A stretch of DNA of 64,000 nt from Halichondria panicea. Lineage: Eukaryota; Porifera; Demospongiae; Suberitida; Halichondriidae. Positions within the stretch are counted from its first letter, which is position 1, and every line of letters starts with the position of its first letter. The notes under the pieces are model-generated. The model was not told the DNA's origin. It saw nothing but the letters and a program-made list of their open reading frames with translations, and made no database searches. Shown one piece after another: positions 11,698-23,800 of the stretch. The position numbers and the translations under genes are program-made. The stretch is from the NCBI RefSeq assembly GCF_963675165.1, contig NC_087377.1, positions 4,836,042 to 4,900,041 of the forward strand, read 5' to 3'.

Positions 11698-13683
11698 GGG
11701 TATACCATAGATTGAAGAGTGGGTATACGTAGCACTTCGTCATAAAAACAAGACCCACAAAAACATTTACGATGTAAAAAATTGCTACGGGGAAAAGCTG
11801 TCCCTATATACATACATGTACAGCATGCATTTTAGGAGACAATATATTTGTAGCGACCTGGGACATAATACAAATGTTGACAAGATTTATGATGAACAGT
11901 TGGACACCCGGCCACTCTTTATTGTGCTAAAATTATTAGATTTGGGGGAAAACCCTCTTGAAATAGAGATGTTTACTGAGAAAATAATGTTTACTGAGAA
12001 ACAAGGAAAGGGCGAAATTGACAGAGCAATACGTTGTGTGTTTGTGTTTGAACAAAGCTTCACTATAATGGCTGAACAAGACTCAGAATGAGTGAACATG
12101 TAGACTATAATTACTACTCATGGTACTAGCACCTTGTGATTGCATGGAGGGCCTAGGGAGGCTCATTCCATTAGTAGAATCAGAGCATGCAGGCTATGAT
12201 CGATCAGCTTGTGGAACACTGTACAGCAATTAAAGTGACAGCTGGATATGTGCATGGTGTCACTTGTATAAACTACATATCTCTGTACTGTATGACTGAC
12301 TCCCCAACCATCTATTTTGTACAGTGCTCAAAAGAAGCTAGCCGTGGACTTATGGCAGTCTGTATACAAGAATTAATGATGTCGTCAAAGTGAGGTCCCT
12401 AGCCCTGTTGGGACAGGCCGGGGGCATACCCCAATTACCACCAGCTCTACTGGAGTAAGGAGTGGACGGATACAACTGTGGGACGGATAAGTGGCCTCCA
12501 TTACACAGGGCTTGCTTGAGGGGCTACCTTGAGATTGTGAAGACACTTGTTACTCATAGAGCTCGTACTGATAAAGGTTGGGAGGGATGACTCTACTTCA
12601 CTATGCATGCCAGGAAGGTCATAAAGAGGTGGTCAAGTACTTGATCCAAGACGTCGGATGTAGCACTGCATCGTACTGGTAAGTGTAGTCATGTTTCGGA
12701 TTAACCATATTTACATCTGTAGGTTTATATAATTATAGCGAAAAAAATTGTTCAAATTTGTTTATTATTTTGCAAAGTGCACGTTAGTACAGTAATACCC
12801 TGACCCCTAACCTTACGTATACTTATTTACAGTTGAAATTTTCGTGGCTATTTTCTAAGTAGTATCTATTTTCGTCGCATTGTAACCGCTGAGCAGTTAC
12901 AGCTGGAACAGACACACACACACACATACACACACACACACACACACAGTCAGCTTTACCGTATCCCTCGTGCGGCTACGCCTCGAGGCTTAATTATGGT
13001 CGCCATAGCGTGTTAGTGCTCTGTTCCACAACAGATGTGAGGGATAAGGATAACTGGACTCCTCTTCACTGGCATGGGCTTGTGAGGGAGGAAGTAAAGA
13101 CATGGTACAGTATCTGGTGGAGGAACTGAAGATGGAAGTTGGTGAGATCATAGATAAAGGGGAGAGAGGGATTGGAAACTATGCATGCTGTCAGCCCAAA
13201 TGTGGGAAAACAGGATTATCTAGACCCTTACAAGCATTCCCAAAGCTTACAATGCCCCTTGCTGGTACGTAGCCATCATTTGGAATGACAAAAAAACTTT
13301 TTCGATGTTTAGACAGCGGCGTACACAAAGGGGGGCTAGAGTACAACACAACCACCGTGCAGTGTTATACCTTGATTATACACCCACTCTTGTTCAGGTG
13401 CAACTGACGATCATGGCATGACTCCTCTTGACATTACTACACGTAGGGGACACTGAAATTGCTGACTACCTCAAGTTTCTACCCCAACATGTAAGCTCAC
13501 TAGGATCATGAGTACACAGTGTTGTCCAATACAGCTACTCTCTCTATACAGCTGCTGTGGCTGGGAACACTGACTCCAGGAGTGACGAGAATGGACCACC
13601 ACCAACAAAGAAACGAAAAAGTAACTATTATTTATTTATCCCATGTGCACGTACATCTTAATTCATCTCTACCATCTATACGT

Positions 13684-13729
13684 CCTCCTCCCACACACAC
13701 ACACACACGCCCTCCCACACACACATAGG
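13684..13729. repeat. (CA)n at duplicated zinc-ribbon exon acceptor
   Basis: CCCACACACACACACACACG and further CAC runs end in the ATAG acceptor, mirroring 5934-6002 in the parent gene. Confidence 0.75.
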
Positions 13730-14009
13730 TGCCCAGCCAGTGACTCGGAGAGTGTGTCCTAACTGTGAGGAGAGTTGTCACATCCGCTGCAAGAAATGTC
13801 CCGAATGTGAGCACGAGTTCCCTCCTTCCACTAAGAGCAGGGCCAAACCTGACCAGAAAAACCCTTCAAGCCTACGCAGATCCTACAGAAAAAGGTCACT
13901 ATACAGTACACACTTTATACTATATTAGTACGAGTAACAGTAATATTGTATTGTAAAGCTTTAAAGAAATAATTATGCCTAGGTGCGCATGTGCAAGCAA
14001 CGTATGCGG

Positions 14010-14045
<36 letters not shown>
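14010..14045. repeat. (GT)n microsatellite at terminal-exon acceptor
   Basis: A GT run of about 34 bp ends in TGTAG immediately before the 28-nt terminal exon. The same layout is at 6686-6719 and 19635-19653. Confidence 0.8.
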
Positions 14046-14046
<1 letters not shown>

Positions 14047-14073
14047 CTGCTACAGCTGCTCAAGTATCAATGA

Positions 14074-14882
14074 ACTGTAAGTAAGAGTTTCTATAGGCTT
14101 CTAGTAATTGGGTTTTATTTCGTGGATTTGCAAACTACTTGGAATGCTATTATTAAATTGCAGCCTTTTCACGTAGCAAAACTTGTCCATATGGAGTGTT
14201 GCAACTCTACTTAGTAGTCAGTTCTGCACTAGAACGCTAGCTATTGGTAGCTACAAGGCTCTATATGCAGCCATCCATTTTAGACTTGGACTTTGGGGTC
14301 AGTTTTAACAATAATAATGGTTGATCTTTACCCATGCATTCGTTGAGTTGATTCTGCATGCTGTTTATCATGATATAGATTAATTAATGTGTGTATAAAA
14401 GCTATCAGTAGCTTCTTTGGCATCTCCAGCGAGGCATCAGCACCTGCGATGCTTTCATTATTGTGGTATATAGTTTATCGTAATTATTACGGACATCAAA
14501 TAACCACCCCCCCCCCCACACACACACACACACACACAGGTTGACCAACTCTCTCTGTTAGGATTTGACATTGTCGTACTAGTACCCGTTTCCCTTCACC
14601 TATTACACCGTTAGAGTCGTCTTGGCAACCAATGAACTGACCCCAACATTAACTCAATAGATCGGGAACTCTGCAATAGAATCTCCATAGAATAATTTGT
14701 TTAAGAATGCATATTTTAGTGGGGGATTTTCCCTAATACATTCAGTGTGAATTTATATATTTCTGTTCAAGCTAGTTTAGTGACCCTTTTCCATTGTTCC
14801 TGGTAAGAAATTACTTCGCTTATAAATTGCTACTATCTATGCTTGCAGTATAGTACATACTACATATCCATACGTGTGTATC
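14074..14882. other. Spacer duplicated from 6748-7611
   Basis: The stretch follows the ankyrin-sulfotransferase spacer almost block by block, including the poly-C/(CA)n tract at ~14507-14538 and the CCTTTCACCTATTACACCG block. The downstream gene differs, however: gene D here, the sulfotransferase there. Confidence 0.65.
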
Positions 14883-17800
14883 ATGGCTGAGGGAAAAATG
14901 GACTTGAAGACTGATGATGACATCAATGACTATGAAGAGTTTGAAGCCATTAGGGAAGATGAGGTTGAGCTAGCTAAGAAAGGTGATACTACTTCTCAGA
15001 CTGGGTTTGGACGGTTGCTGTTAATTAAACAGAGTTATGGGTCCACGTCTTGGAAACAAACAAACAGATGCCAAATCCACAAACAGTACGGACACCACGA
15101 CGTGTGAAACTATACGGCAACGAAGACCGATATTGATTGATCCTACCATAGACTATGATCCTGAAAATGTGAGCTAACCATCACAGTTATTTATAACATA
15201 ATTATCATGAATTTTCATGCATTTTGAGGATAGGGCCCTTTACAACCGTGGAACTAATTTCGAGGCGCATACTTTTCGTGGTGTAGGTCAATCCGTGAAA
15301 ACCGTGAAAATGATGTACCTTGAAAATTTGGCGCTATACGGTAGTTCAGTAACTCTGACATACATGTATGAACGTACACTCAATGTAATCGATGATGCAC
15401 TGCACATAATTATACATGCACGTGTACTGGGTGTACACACACTTGTATCAGGGTTTGTAACTTCATGCAAAATTATACGCATGTATTATTATTTTTTGTC
15501 GGTGCAGCAAGTACTGAAAGAGACTGAGGAAGGTTTCGAGGGAGAGCTCAAAATTCTTAGAGTAAGTTAAATTGATTGAACTCTCATTAGTGCACTCCAA
15601 GTGGATAGTCTGGTTTCTGGTCAAAATAGTGTTAATACCACTCCAACAAAGAACTTAGTTTCCCTTCTCAGAATTTTGACGAGGCCATTTTTATGAATAT
15701 CATTACTTTCCATCGACTATTTTGCCTGACATCTGTCTGGCCATCTTGCAGCGGCTTGATGATGTCATATTACTAACAAATAATGGTCCATAGAATGAGG
15801 TAGGCTGAAAGCATGCGCGCTTAGGACGGGAAACTAAGTTTTTGTTGGAGTGACCTTATCAAGAGTTCATTAGGAAGAGTACGCAACTCCAATAGACTAT
15901 ACACATGTACAGGAGGCATTCTGCCAGACCTATACGTCACAAACACTCCCTATCATAACCACAAGGTGTGCAATATAACAATGCTGATAGTAACTGAAAG
16001 GAAAGGCAATAAAAACATGAGTGGTAATCGTCACGAATGTTATTCATTGCAAATTTCCTAAGATTTCACAGTTTATACAACAGCATGCATGTGCATGGTT
16101 GTGACGTACTCACTAGGCAGAACGCGGTTTAAGTGGAGTTGCGTACTATTCCTAATGAACTCTTGTGTTATTATATATTCATTTGCTGTGAAACAATGAC
16201 TATAATGACAAAATACACCCGCCCACTAGCCTCGTTCCCAGCCGAGTTGTCTAAATAACGCTAGGCCGCCAACTAGGCCTGGTGTAGCCTCGAATCCAGG
16301 CCGATTAAAATACGGCCTGGTCTCTATTGCATGTGTAATTAATCATAGGCGTGGTCCATACACGCCCACCACTATGTGTATGAAGCTTTATAGCCTAGCT
16401 AGCTAGCTGTGGCACTCTATGGTGTTGTCGAGAAGGCTTGCACACTAGTCTGAAACCAGAAGAGGCTCTCATCTACCTCTATGATGGTTGGATGGTCGTG
16501 ATTTGGTTTCTGTACATGTGAGAGCTTCTTCTGGCCTCAGACTAGTGTGCAAGCCTTCTCGACAACACCATAGAGGGCCACAGCTAGCCAGCAAGTCTTC
16601 TCGACAACACAATAGAGAGCATTAAGCCACGAGACAAATATTTGTTAAAATTAATACGGAAAGAAAATAGTAAACAAACTAGTTTACGGTATAATTTTAC
16701 AAAGGTTTACTAAAATAAACGAGTTACCCAGAATCTTTGTAACTCAGTTCGCGCATGTGCACTATCACCCATGCAATAGAGACCAGGCCTGGTGTTGATT
16801 GTATCTGGGTGTGTATTTGGGCGTAGTAGATTTGCAAGAACAACACACCTGTCGACAAGAGTCGGCAGTGTTGGTACTATACTAGCTTGTATAGTCCACA
16901 CAAAGGGGAAGCAATTGATAGCAAGAGTTGTCCCACCATGTTTAAAACCAGGCAATGACGTTTCTTCCTTCTCACTCACAAGAGCTTGAGAGCTGGGCCT
17001 GTTTTGCAATGAGAGTGAGGCCTTCTTGCTTTAGCAAGACAATTAATGCAAGACAATTAATGTACTTTAATCTGAACTTGCGGAGGGAGGGAGGGAGGGG
17101 TACTATTTTCGCGCTGGCGTGCGCAGTTCCTTTTAAAACTTAAAATCCTGGATGAAACCCTGCCCTTGAAGATCCCTTTTGTTTCCAGGCATTGAGCTCC
17201 TCTTCCTTATAACACTCCATACTTTTGGACCGAAACAAAACATGCCTCGAGGCGTTAAGCACTCAGGTGCTAATAGTCCTTTTCATATAAAGCAGCAAGG
17301 AATTTAATAAGCACTAATTGCCTGTGATATCACATCCGGGGCCCATTTGGCCCCGCCCAGCAGCATTTTGTGCACAACTCATCACTTTTCAATCCTCTCT
17401 ATGCTACACTTCCTGTTCTTTTTACATGAAAGTCAATGAAATTTGAAACTGTCTGCTATTGCATGGTGAGTCATGGCTGAGGGAAAAATGAACTTGAAGA
17501 CTGGGGGTTATTACCAGATTCTGGTAACGGCACAACTCTCAGATAGGCAATCCACCAGTCCCTTACCCCGAGGAAGGGCTGACTGGCGAGTCTAGTTCTG
17601 AAGTAGCTAGACTCGCCAGCGGTTCCGTACAGAATGTCACTAAATGAAAAAAGTGCCCCAAGTATATAGGAGAGCTTTAATGCTCGTCGGCACTATATCT
17701 CTCCTATATACTATGAGGCATTTTTATAATGCATGTGCATTAAACAATTTCCCCAGGTATATAGGAAACATTTAATGCTCGGCACTAAATCTCTCCTATA

Positions 17801-20800
17801 ATAATATGGGATATGCGTTATGATTGAGAGCACTAAGTATCTCCTATAATAATATGGGAGGTTCTTAATGACTGAGGGCACTAATACTCTCCTATATTAC
17901 TTTAGGAAGGATGCAATGCCCCTTGCATTAAACCTTTCCTGATATGACTATAAGAATGATTTGGTGTGCCCAGCACTAAAGCTCTCCTATAATAATATGG
18001 ACAATGCCTAATGTCTGGGGCACTAAGTCTCTCCTATAATAATATGGGGTATGCTTAATATCTGAGGGCACTAAGTCTCTCCTAAATAACTATAGGAGAG
18101 AATTTATCCTGTTTGCACTAACAACAATCATTAATTATGCTTCAAATTTGAAGGGACAATTTAACAAAAATTATTAAACTATCAATGTCAAAAACTAATC
18201 AAGGCATAGTTCAAGAGGACGTCTTGCTTTCTTTGTCAGGGCACATACAGGGAAAGGTAGAAAGCTTTCCTGTGTAAAGCAGCTGAATATTTTTCCTTTC
18301 AGTAGTATCGGCCTATTATTGCATGTTCGTAAACTATCCGAGATCGGAATTTTGTCTGCATAAAAATAACTCAGTCTGAATGAATTCTATACATGTAAAT
18401 ACTATACCTATTATAATTATATACATTATTTACTCTCTTAATTGTTTGCACATCCTCCTATATTATGCATAATTATAAATCATGTTAGATCGATCTATAA
18501 TTATAATACGCTTTGCCCCATCTTCTCAGTACCAATCTGATTTTTTCTTGTTGCTGCTGTCTGCTAACTTAAAACTGTGTCTTGTTTTCTTGTGACCTGT
18601 TGGTGTATGATCACATGAATTGAATGCACGTTTTGTGTCGGGAGGACCTTCTGGGTCATATCATTATCTGTGTGCAGTCTCTTTCGACGAGCTCGGTTTT
18701 GCTAATCTGTCCTCTTGGAACGTGCACTTTCTGAAGGGCTGTCAAAGGATGTAGAGAGACCTTTTCTCTTTGCCATAATCTCTATGCCTTTTTCCATATC
18801 CTCCCTATACGCGTGGCCATCATTGCTCCTTTTAACGGAAGTGGGTGAGTAGGTTTGCCAAATCGATTGTGTGATTCTACCGCGTTTGTTGAGCTAGGTA
18901 ACTCCCTGAAAGTTTCAGGATCCATCAGGCAGTAACATATTCCTGTTTAAAAACATAGTTAAATGTACATGCCGATAAACATGCATACATATTTACATTA
19001 ACACCTTTTGTGGGCTATATATCTCCCATGTTTTGTCCTTCATGCAGGGAAGACTTAGTGCCCTCAATCATTAAGCATATCCCATATTATTATAGGAGAG
19101 ATTTAGTGCCCTCAATCATAAAGAATATCCCATATTAATATATAGGAGAGCTTTGGTGCTGGGCACACCAAATCATTCCTATAGTCATATCTAATATATA
19201 GGAAAGGTTTAATGCGAGGGGCATTGCATCCTTCCTAAAGTAATATAGGAGAGTATTAGTGCCGTCAGATATTAAGCATACCCCATATTATTATAGGAGA
19301 TACTTAGTGCCCTCAGTCATTAAGCTCCTCCCTATTATTATAGGAGAGATTTAGTGCGGAGCATTAAATGTCCCCTAAAAAGTAATGCAGGGGAGCCCTC
19401 AGTCATTAAGCCCCTCCCTATTTATTTTAGGAGAGATTTAGTGCCGAGCATTAAATGTTTCCTATATACCTGGGGAAATTGTTTAATGCACATGCATTAT
19501 AAAAATGCCTCATAGTATATAGGAGAGATATAGTGCCGACGAGCATTAAAGCTCTCCTATATACTTGGGGCACTTTTTTCATTTAGTGACATATTATCCG
19601 GACCCCTCGCCAGCCAGCCCTTATTATTATTATTGTGTGTGTGTGTGTGTAGACTGCTACAGCTGCTCAAGGATGAATCAAGTGCAAGTAAGAGTTTCTA
19701 TAGGCTTCTAGTAATGTTTACTTGGATTTTAATTCGTGGAGTTGCAAAATAATGCTTCGTTCTCGAGTTATATGCCTAGTTTTACTTCCTCGGGGTAAGG
19801 GACTGGTGGATTGCCTATATCTGAGAGTTGTGCCGCTACCTGAATCTGGTAATGACCAATCAGAGTGCAGTGTCAATGTCAGCCCACAGTATCGCTTAGT
19901 TAGTGGTAGAATGCATGATAATAACAAAATAACAGATGGGCAAGACTGCATGTGCTAGTGCAAGATTAAGCGACCAAGCAGAGCTTATCAATCAAGCTGA
20001 GACAAATCCTCCAGTGACTGTAGTATATGTATAGATGATGTGCACCACTTGTCTTACATTGGAGAAGATCTTTCCAGTCTGAAAGTATGTGGGGATGGAA
20101 AGGGCTTGACAGTAGCCTTCTACCACCAGTTCTCACATGGTTTCTTGGTTTCTCTGCCACAAACTAAGCAAGGGGAGCTTATTTGTGTAGCCATTTGCAA
20201 CCCACGCACGTCAGACATTGGTAAAGTACAAACGACATGATGATGTCATACATATAATCTCATGCAACTCATTAAAATTCCACCGGCACAACTCTCAGAT
20301 AGGCAATCCACCAGTCCCTTACCCCGAGGAAGGCGAGTTTAGTTCTGGAGATAGCCACCATGCACTATAGAAAAGGAGCACTTTCAACAGAAAAACCTGT
20401 CAGATAAGAGTGAAGGTAGGCTTGCATACTTCTCTTTTTTCATAGACAGTGCATACCATCCTCTATATAAAACAAGTAAAAGCAAAGTTTGCAGCCAACC
20501 TAAATTCACTCTAAATGACTTATCTGACAGGTTTTTCTGTTGAAAGTGTTCCTTTTCTAGTGGTGGCTATCTCCAGAACCTTAATTCACTTTCAGCCAAA
20601 ATTCTTTCACCATGCAACATGGATTTTATTCTTGTTATAATTATGTATACTAGGGCTTCTACTCTACCAAGCATTTACTAGAAGATCAACTACTTCAGGC
20701 CAATGAAAGTGTAGAACGCCTATCTGCCGAGAAAGAATTCTTCTTACAGGAGCAGAACATACTGAAAAAGGAGATTGTTGACCTCCACGACAAACTGGAA

Positions 20801-23800
20801 ATTGTTAGAGCTAAGGTAATTCATTTTCATTAATCTAAGTACAGTATTTAAGTACTTACTACAATCATGCAGGCTGAGCTGTATAAAGAAGACTTTGAGA
20901 ATGAGCGAAAAGACAGAGAAAATGCTCATGATCTCAAGGAAGAAATGAGACGTTCTTGTGATCAAAGGGTTCATGCAATTGCAAAGGAACGACATGCGCT
21001 CGAGGAAACGATACAAAATTTATTAAGAACAAGAATACCTGAAGAACTATCTAATGATAAGGAAGGTTTGCAAGAAGTAAGTGCAACGAGGACATCCACT
21101 AGGCAGCACGAGCTTCAACAGAACAACAAAGAGATCCATGAGCTTCAAGAGCAGCTCTACGAAGCACGTCAGAAGGCCATCACAGCTCAAGAGGAAGTCC
21201 AGGCAAAGACAGCTCAGGTCAAACAGTACAAGAAGAAAGATGATCAACGGGATGAAAGGTATATATATGAAATAGATGGCATTGTGCTAATTAATGTACA
21301 ATAATTATGTGCTGTTAATTAACAATTCATTTAGCTGCTTCTAAACGGAGAATTGTTATTTTTGTGCATTTATGCCTTGACGCATGCATAAATATATCCT
21401 GTTTTCATGCGGTTGCTAGGGTATAGCCAAGGGATAACTAGGATAATTCCGTCTGATATTTTCCCAGACATGTTTGCTACAAGATCATGTAGATAATTTT
21501 GTCTACTTTTGATTTGTGAATGTTGCCATATTTAATATGTTTACTAGTTACTTAACTGCAGTACTGTAGCTAAATTAAGGAGATGATAGTGAGGCACTTG
21601 ATAAGAGATTCTCAAGCTAGAGAGCTAGTGCAGTCCAAGTGCTAGTGGGAGCCTGTGAGCCTTGGCTCCACTCGTACTATATATACTCTGCCTTGGCACT
21701 GCACTGCACTGCATGCGCAATGTCTGGCTCCAGCTCTGTGGGTATGGGTGGCTATAGCAGTTTGTGAGGCTTTAGTCATTGAGAAGGAGTCAGGGCGGGG
21801 CTCAGAGTGTTTCCTAGATCAGCATTTCTTTGACAGCGTGGCACTGAATAAAGAACTCTGGTGTCGAAGGATAGTATACCTGTAGCTATAGCTATAGCGT
21901 CTCCTCAATGTTTTCTTTGATAGTTTGAACGTGAGTTACAATGGTAAAGGAGTAAATGCACAATTATAGCTAGCCAATCACATAGGATATATATAACACT
22001 CATACTATATGGTTGCTAGGGATTTATGGCAGTAAACCCACGAGCACGAGGGCGGAGTATAACTATAACTTATAATTATAGTGTGCATGTGTCTGTGCAT
22101 GTGGGTGTGTATATCACCTTAAACTTCTGTATATAGCTGCACCATGCAGTTACGATGGAAGTGCAAATACTGTTTTCTGTATATAGCTTCGTTCTTGAGT
22201 TACCATATAATTATATATAAACTGGATTATTAGCGTTTACTCGATTCGATTATTGGCGTATATTTTTATTTTAAGCGCATCCCCCACTCAACTGCAGGTT
22301 TTTTGTACTGGAATTGAAGCGCTTTTCCAATTATGCGAAGAAAATTTAGCAGCTAATTTCGTTTATCTATGAGCTAGCTATAATTATTATAACTTGTATA
22401 CAGTGCATGCATGGTATAGCTATAATTATATACCTGGTGATATCCATCTGGAATCTCTGGGCATGCTGAGAGAATGTGAGACATATAATTATACAGATGT
22501 AGATGAGGTGCATATAGACATTGGACCCTTTTTGGTCCAGTTCCTGATGGTCAATATATTTATACTTATGAATTGTTGTTGTATGTCGTAATAGTATGAT
22601 ATACAGTGGAGCCTCCATTAACGACCATGACACCTCCGAAGAGCAACCACACGCTATAGAACGGCCAAGAGCTCAGGTCCGGATTGAAACTATACACAAT
22701 GACTTCAATGTATATAAAGCAACCTCTCAGGAACGACCACCTCTCTACTCTGTATAACAAACAGCTTTCTAGTCCAACACTTTAGCAATGGAAAATAACC
22801 TCCCAGAACGGACAGCCACACCTATATAGAATTAGCAGAAAATTAATGCTGAGTTTTGCACAATCGTAGCTTTAGTTTGTCTCTATATACAGCCTTTTCA
22901 AAGCTTGTATGAGCTAAAGAAGCAGTTAGCAAAGCTCCAAGATTCATTTGCAGCAAGAAATGACTCATAGAGCATACATATATATAGCTGGCAATCGAAA
23001 CCTCCCAAGGAAGACCACCTCTCTATATAACGGCCAAAAGCTGTTCCCCAATAGTGTCCGTTTTATGAAGGTTCCACTGCATGCAGATCCTGTTAGGGTT
23101 GCCTGCTTACCTAGCTCGAAATGACTGCATTATAGGCGCATTCTCGAATATAAGCGTACAGTAGACTCTCGCTATTCCGGCTCTCTGAAGTACGGCCATT
23201 TGGCTTGGCACGGAATGCTAGCTATATATGTTTACTGCACAAAACTCACCTTGAAGTACGGCCACTCGCTATTCTGTTTACCGGCCAGTGCTGGCTGTCC
23301 CAAACAAGGTTTTCAATGTAATTTATTACGGCCGGATATGACGTTTTGGGTGTGGTTTAGCAAATAAAATTGGATTACACTTAAATAGAGAACATAAGTG
23401 AACAGAATGATTCATTATCCTACATTATCCTCGAGACAAGAACCGCGAAAGTAGTCATTAGATTCGAGGTAAGGTCGTTTTTAAGCCGCGGCTATCTCCT
23501 GAGCTGCAGCCACCTCGCTATTCCGGCCAAGCTGCATGGTCCCAAGGGTGACCGGATTAACGAGAGTCTACTGTATATATAGAGCTCTATATACTATTGA
23601 CCCCATGAACGCATGCGCTAATAATCCATGGCTAGTTTTGCTTTGAAATTCCTTGATGGTCATTATATACAGTCTCTTAGAAAAATCTGTTGACATAACT
23701 AGCACCCGTATAGCCTCCTTCACCGGCCTTCATAGAAAAGAATTAAGGCCTGCTATCCACTGCTTGTGCATGCGCAAAATGGATATTTTCCCCGTAAAAT

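Larger units (their letters stand above)
12068..14073 (+). pseudogene. Decayed duplicate of the ankyrin/zinc-ribbon gene
   Basis: The segment retains exon-by-exon matches to the gene at 201-6747: the ATG exon (12068), the large ankyrin exon (~12325-12680), the second ankyrin exon (~13036-13142), the last ankyrin exon (~13399-13485), the zinc-ribbon exon (13730-13895) and the 28-nt terminal exon (14046-14073). The first donor is changed from GTGAGT to ATGAGT, giving an immediate TGA. The large exon is frameshifted, and the second ankyrin exon has an insertion (CACTGGCATGGGC versus CACTTGGC) that shifts frame. The middle ankyrin exons are absent. The zinc-ribbon and terminal exons remain readable, so a truncated product cannot be excluded. 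Confidence 0.8.
22219..23638. mobile_element. Element with AAACTGGATTATTAGCG termini, carrying two nested MITEs
   Basis: The left end AAACTGGATTATTAGCG and right end GCGCTAATAATCCA match the uninterrupted copy at 27805-28365 (561 bp). The extra length is accounted for by the insertions at 22604-23079 and 23159-23573. Confidence 0.75.

Noticed and set aside
21655-21885. 76-residue plus-strand ORF in a gene D intron
   Set aside because: No coiled-coil character, no flanking splice sites in phase and low-complexity composition.
22893-22971. Coiled-coil-like reading SLYELKKQLAKLQDSF that could serve as a gene D exon
   Set aside because: It lies inside the pogo-like MITE 22604-23079, has only a weak acceptor in the needed phase and ends in a stop.
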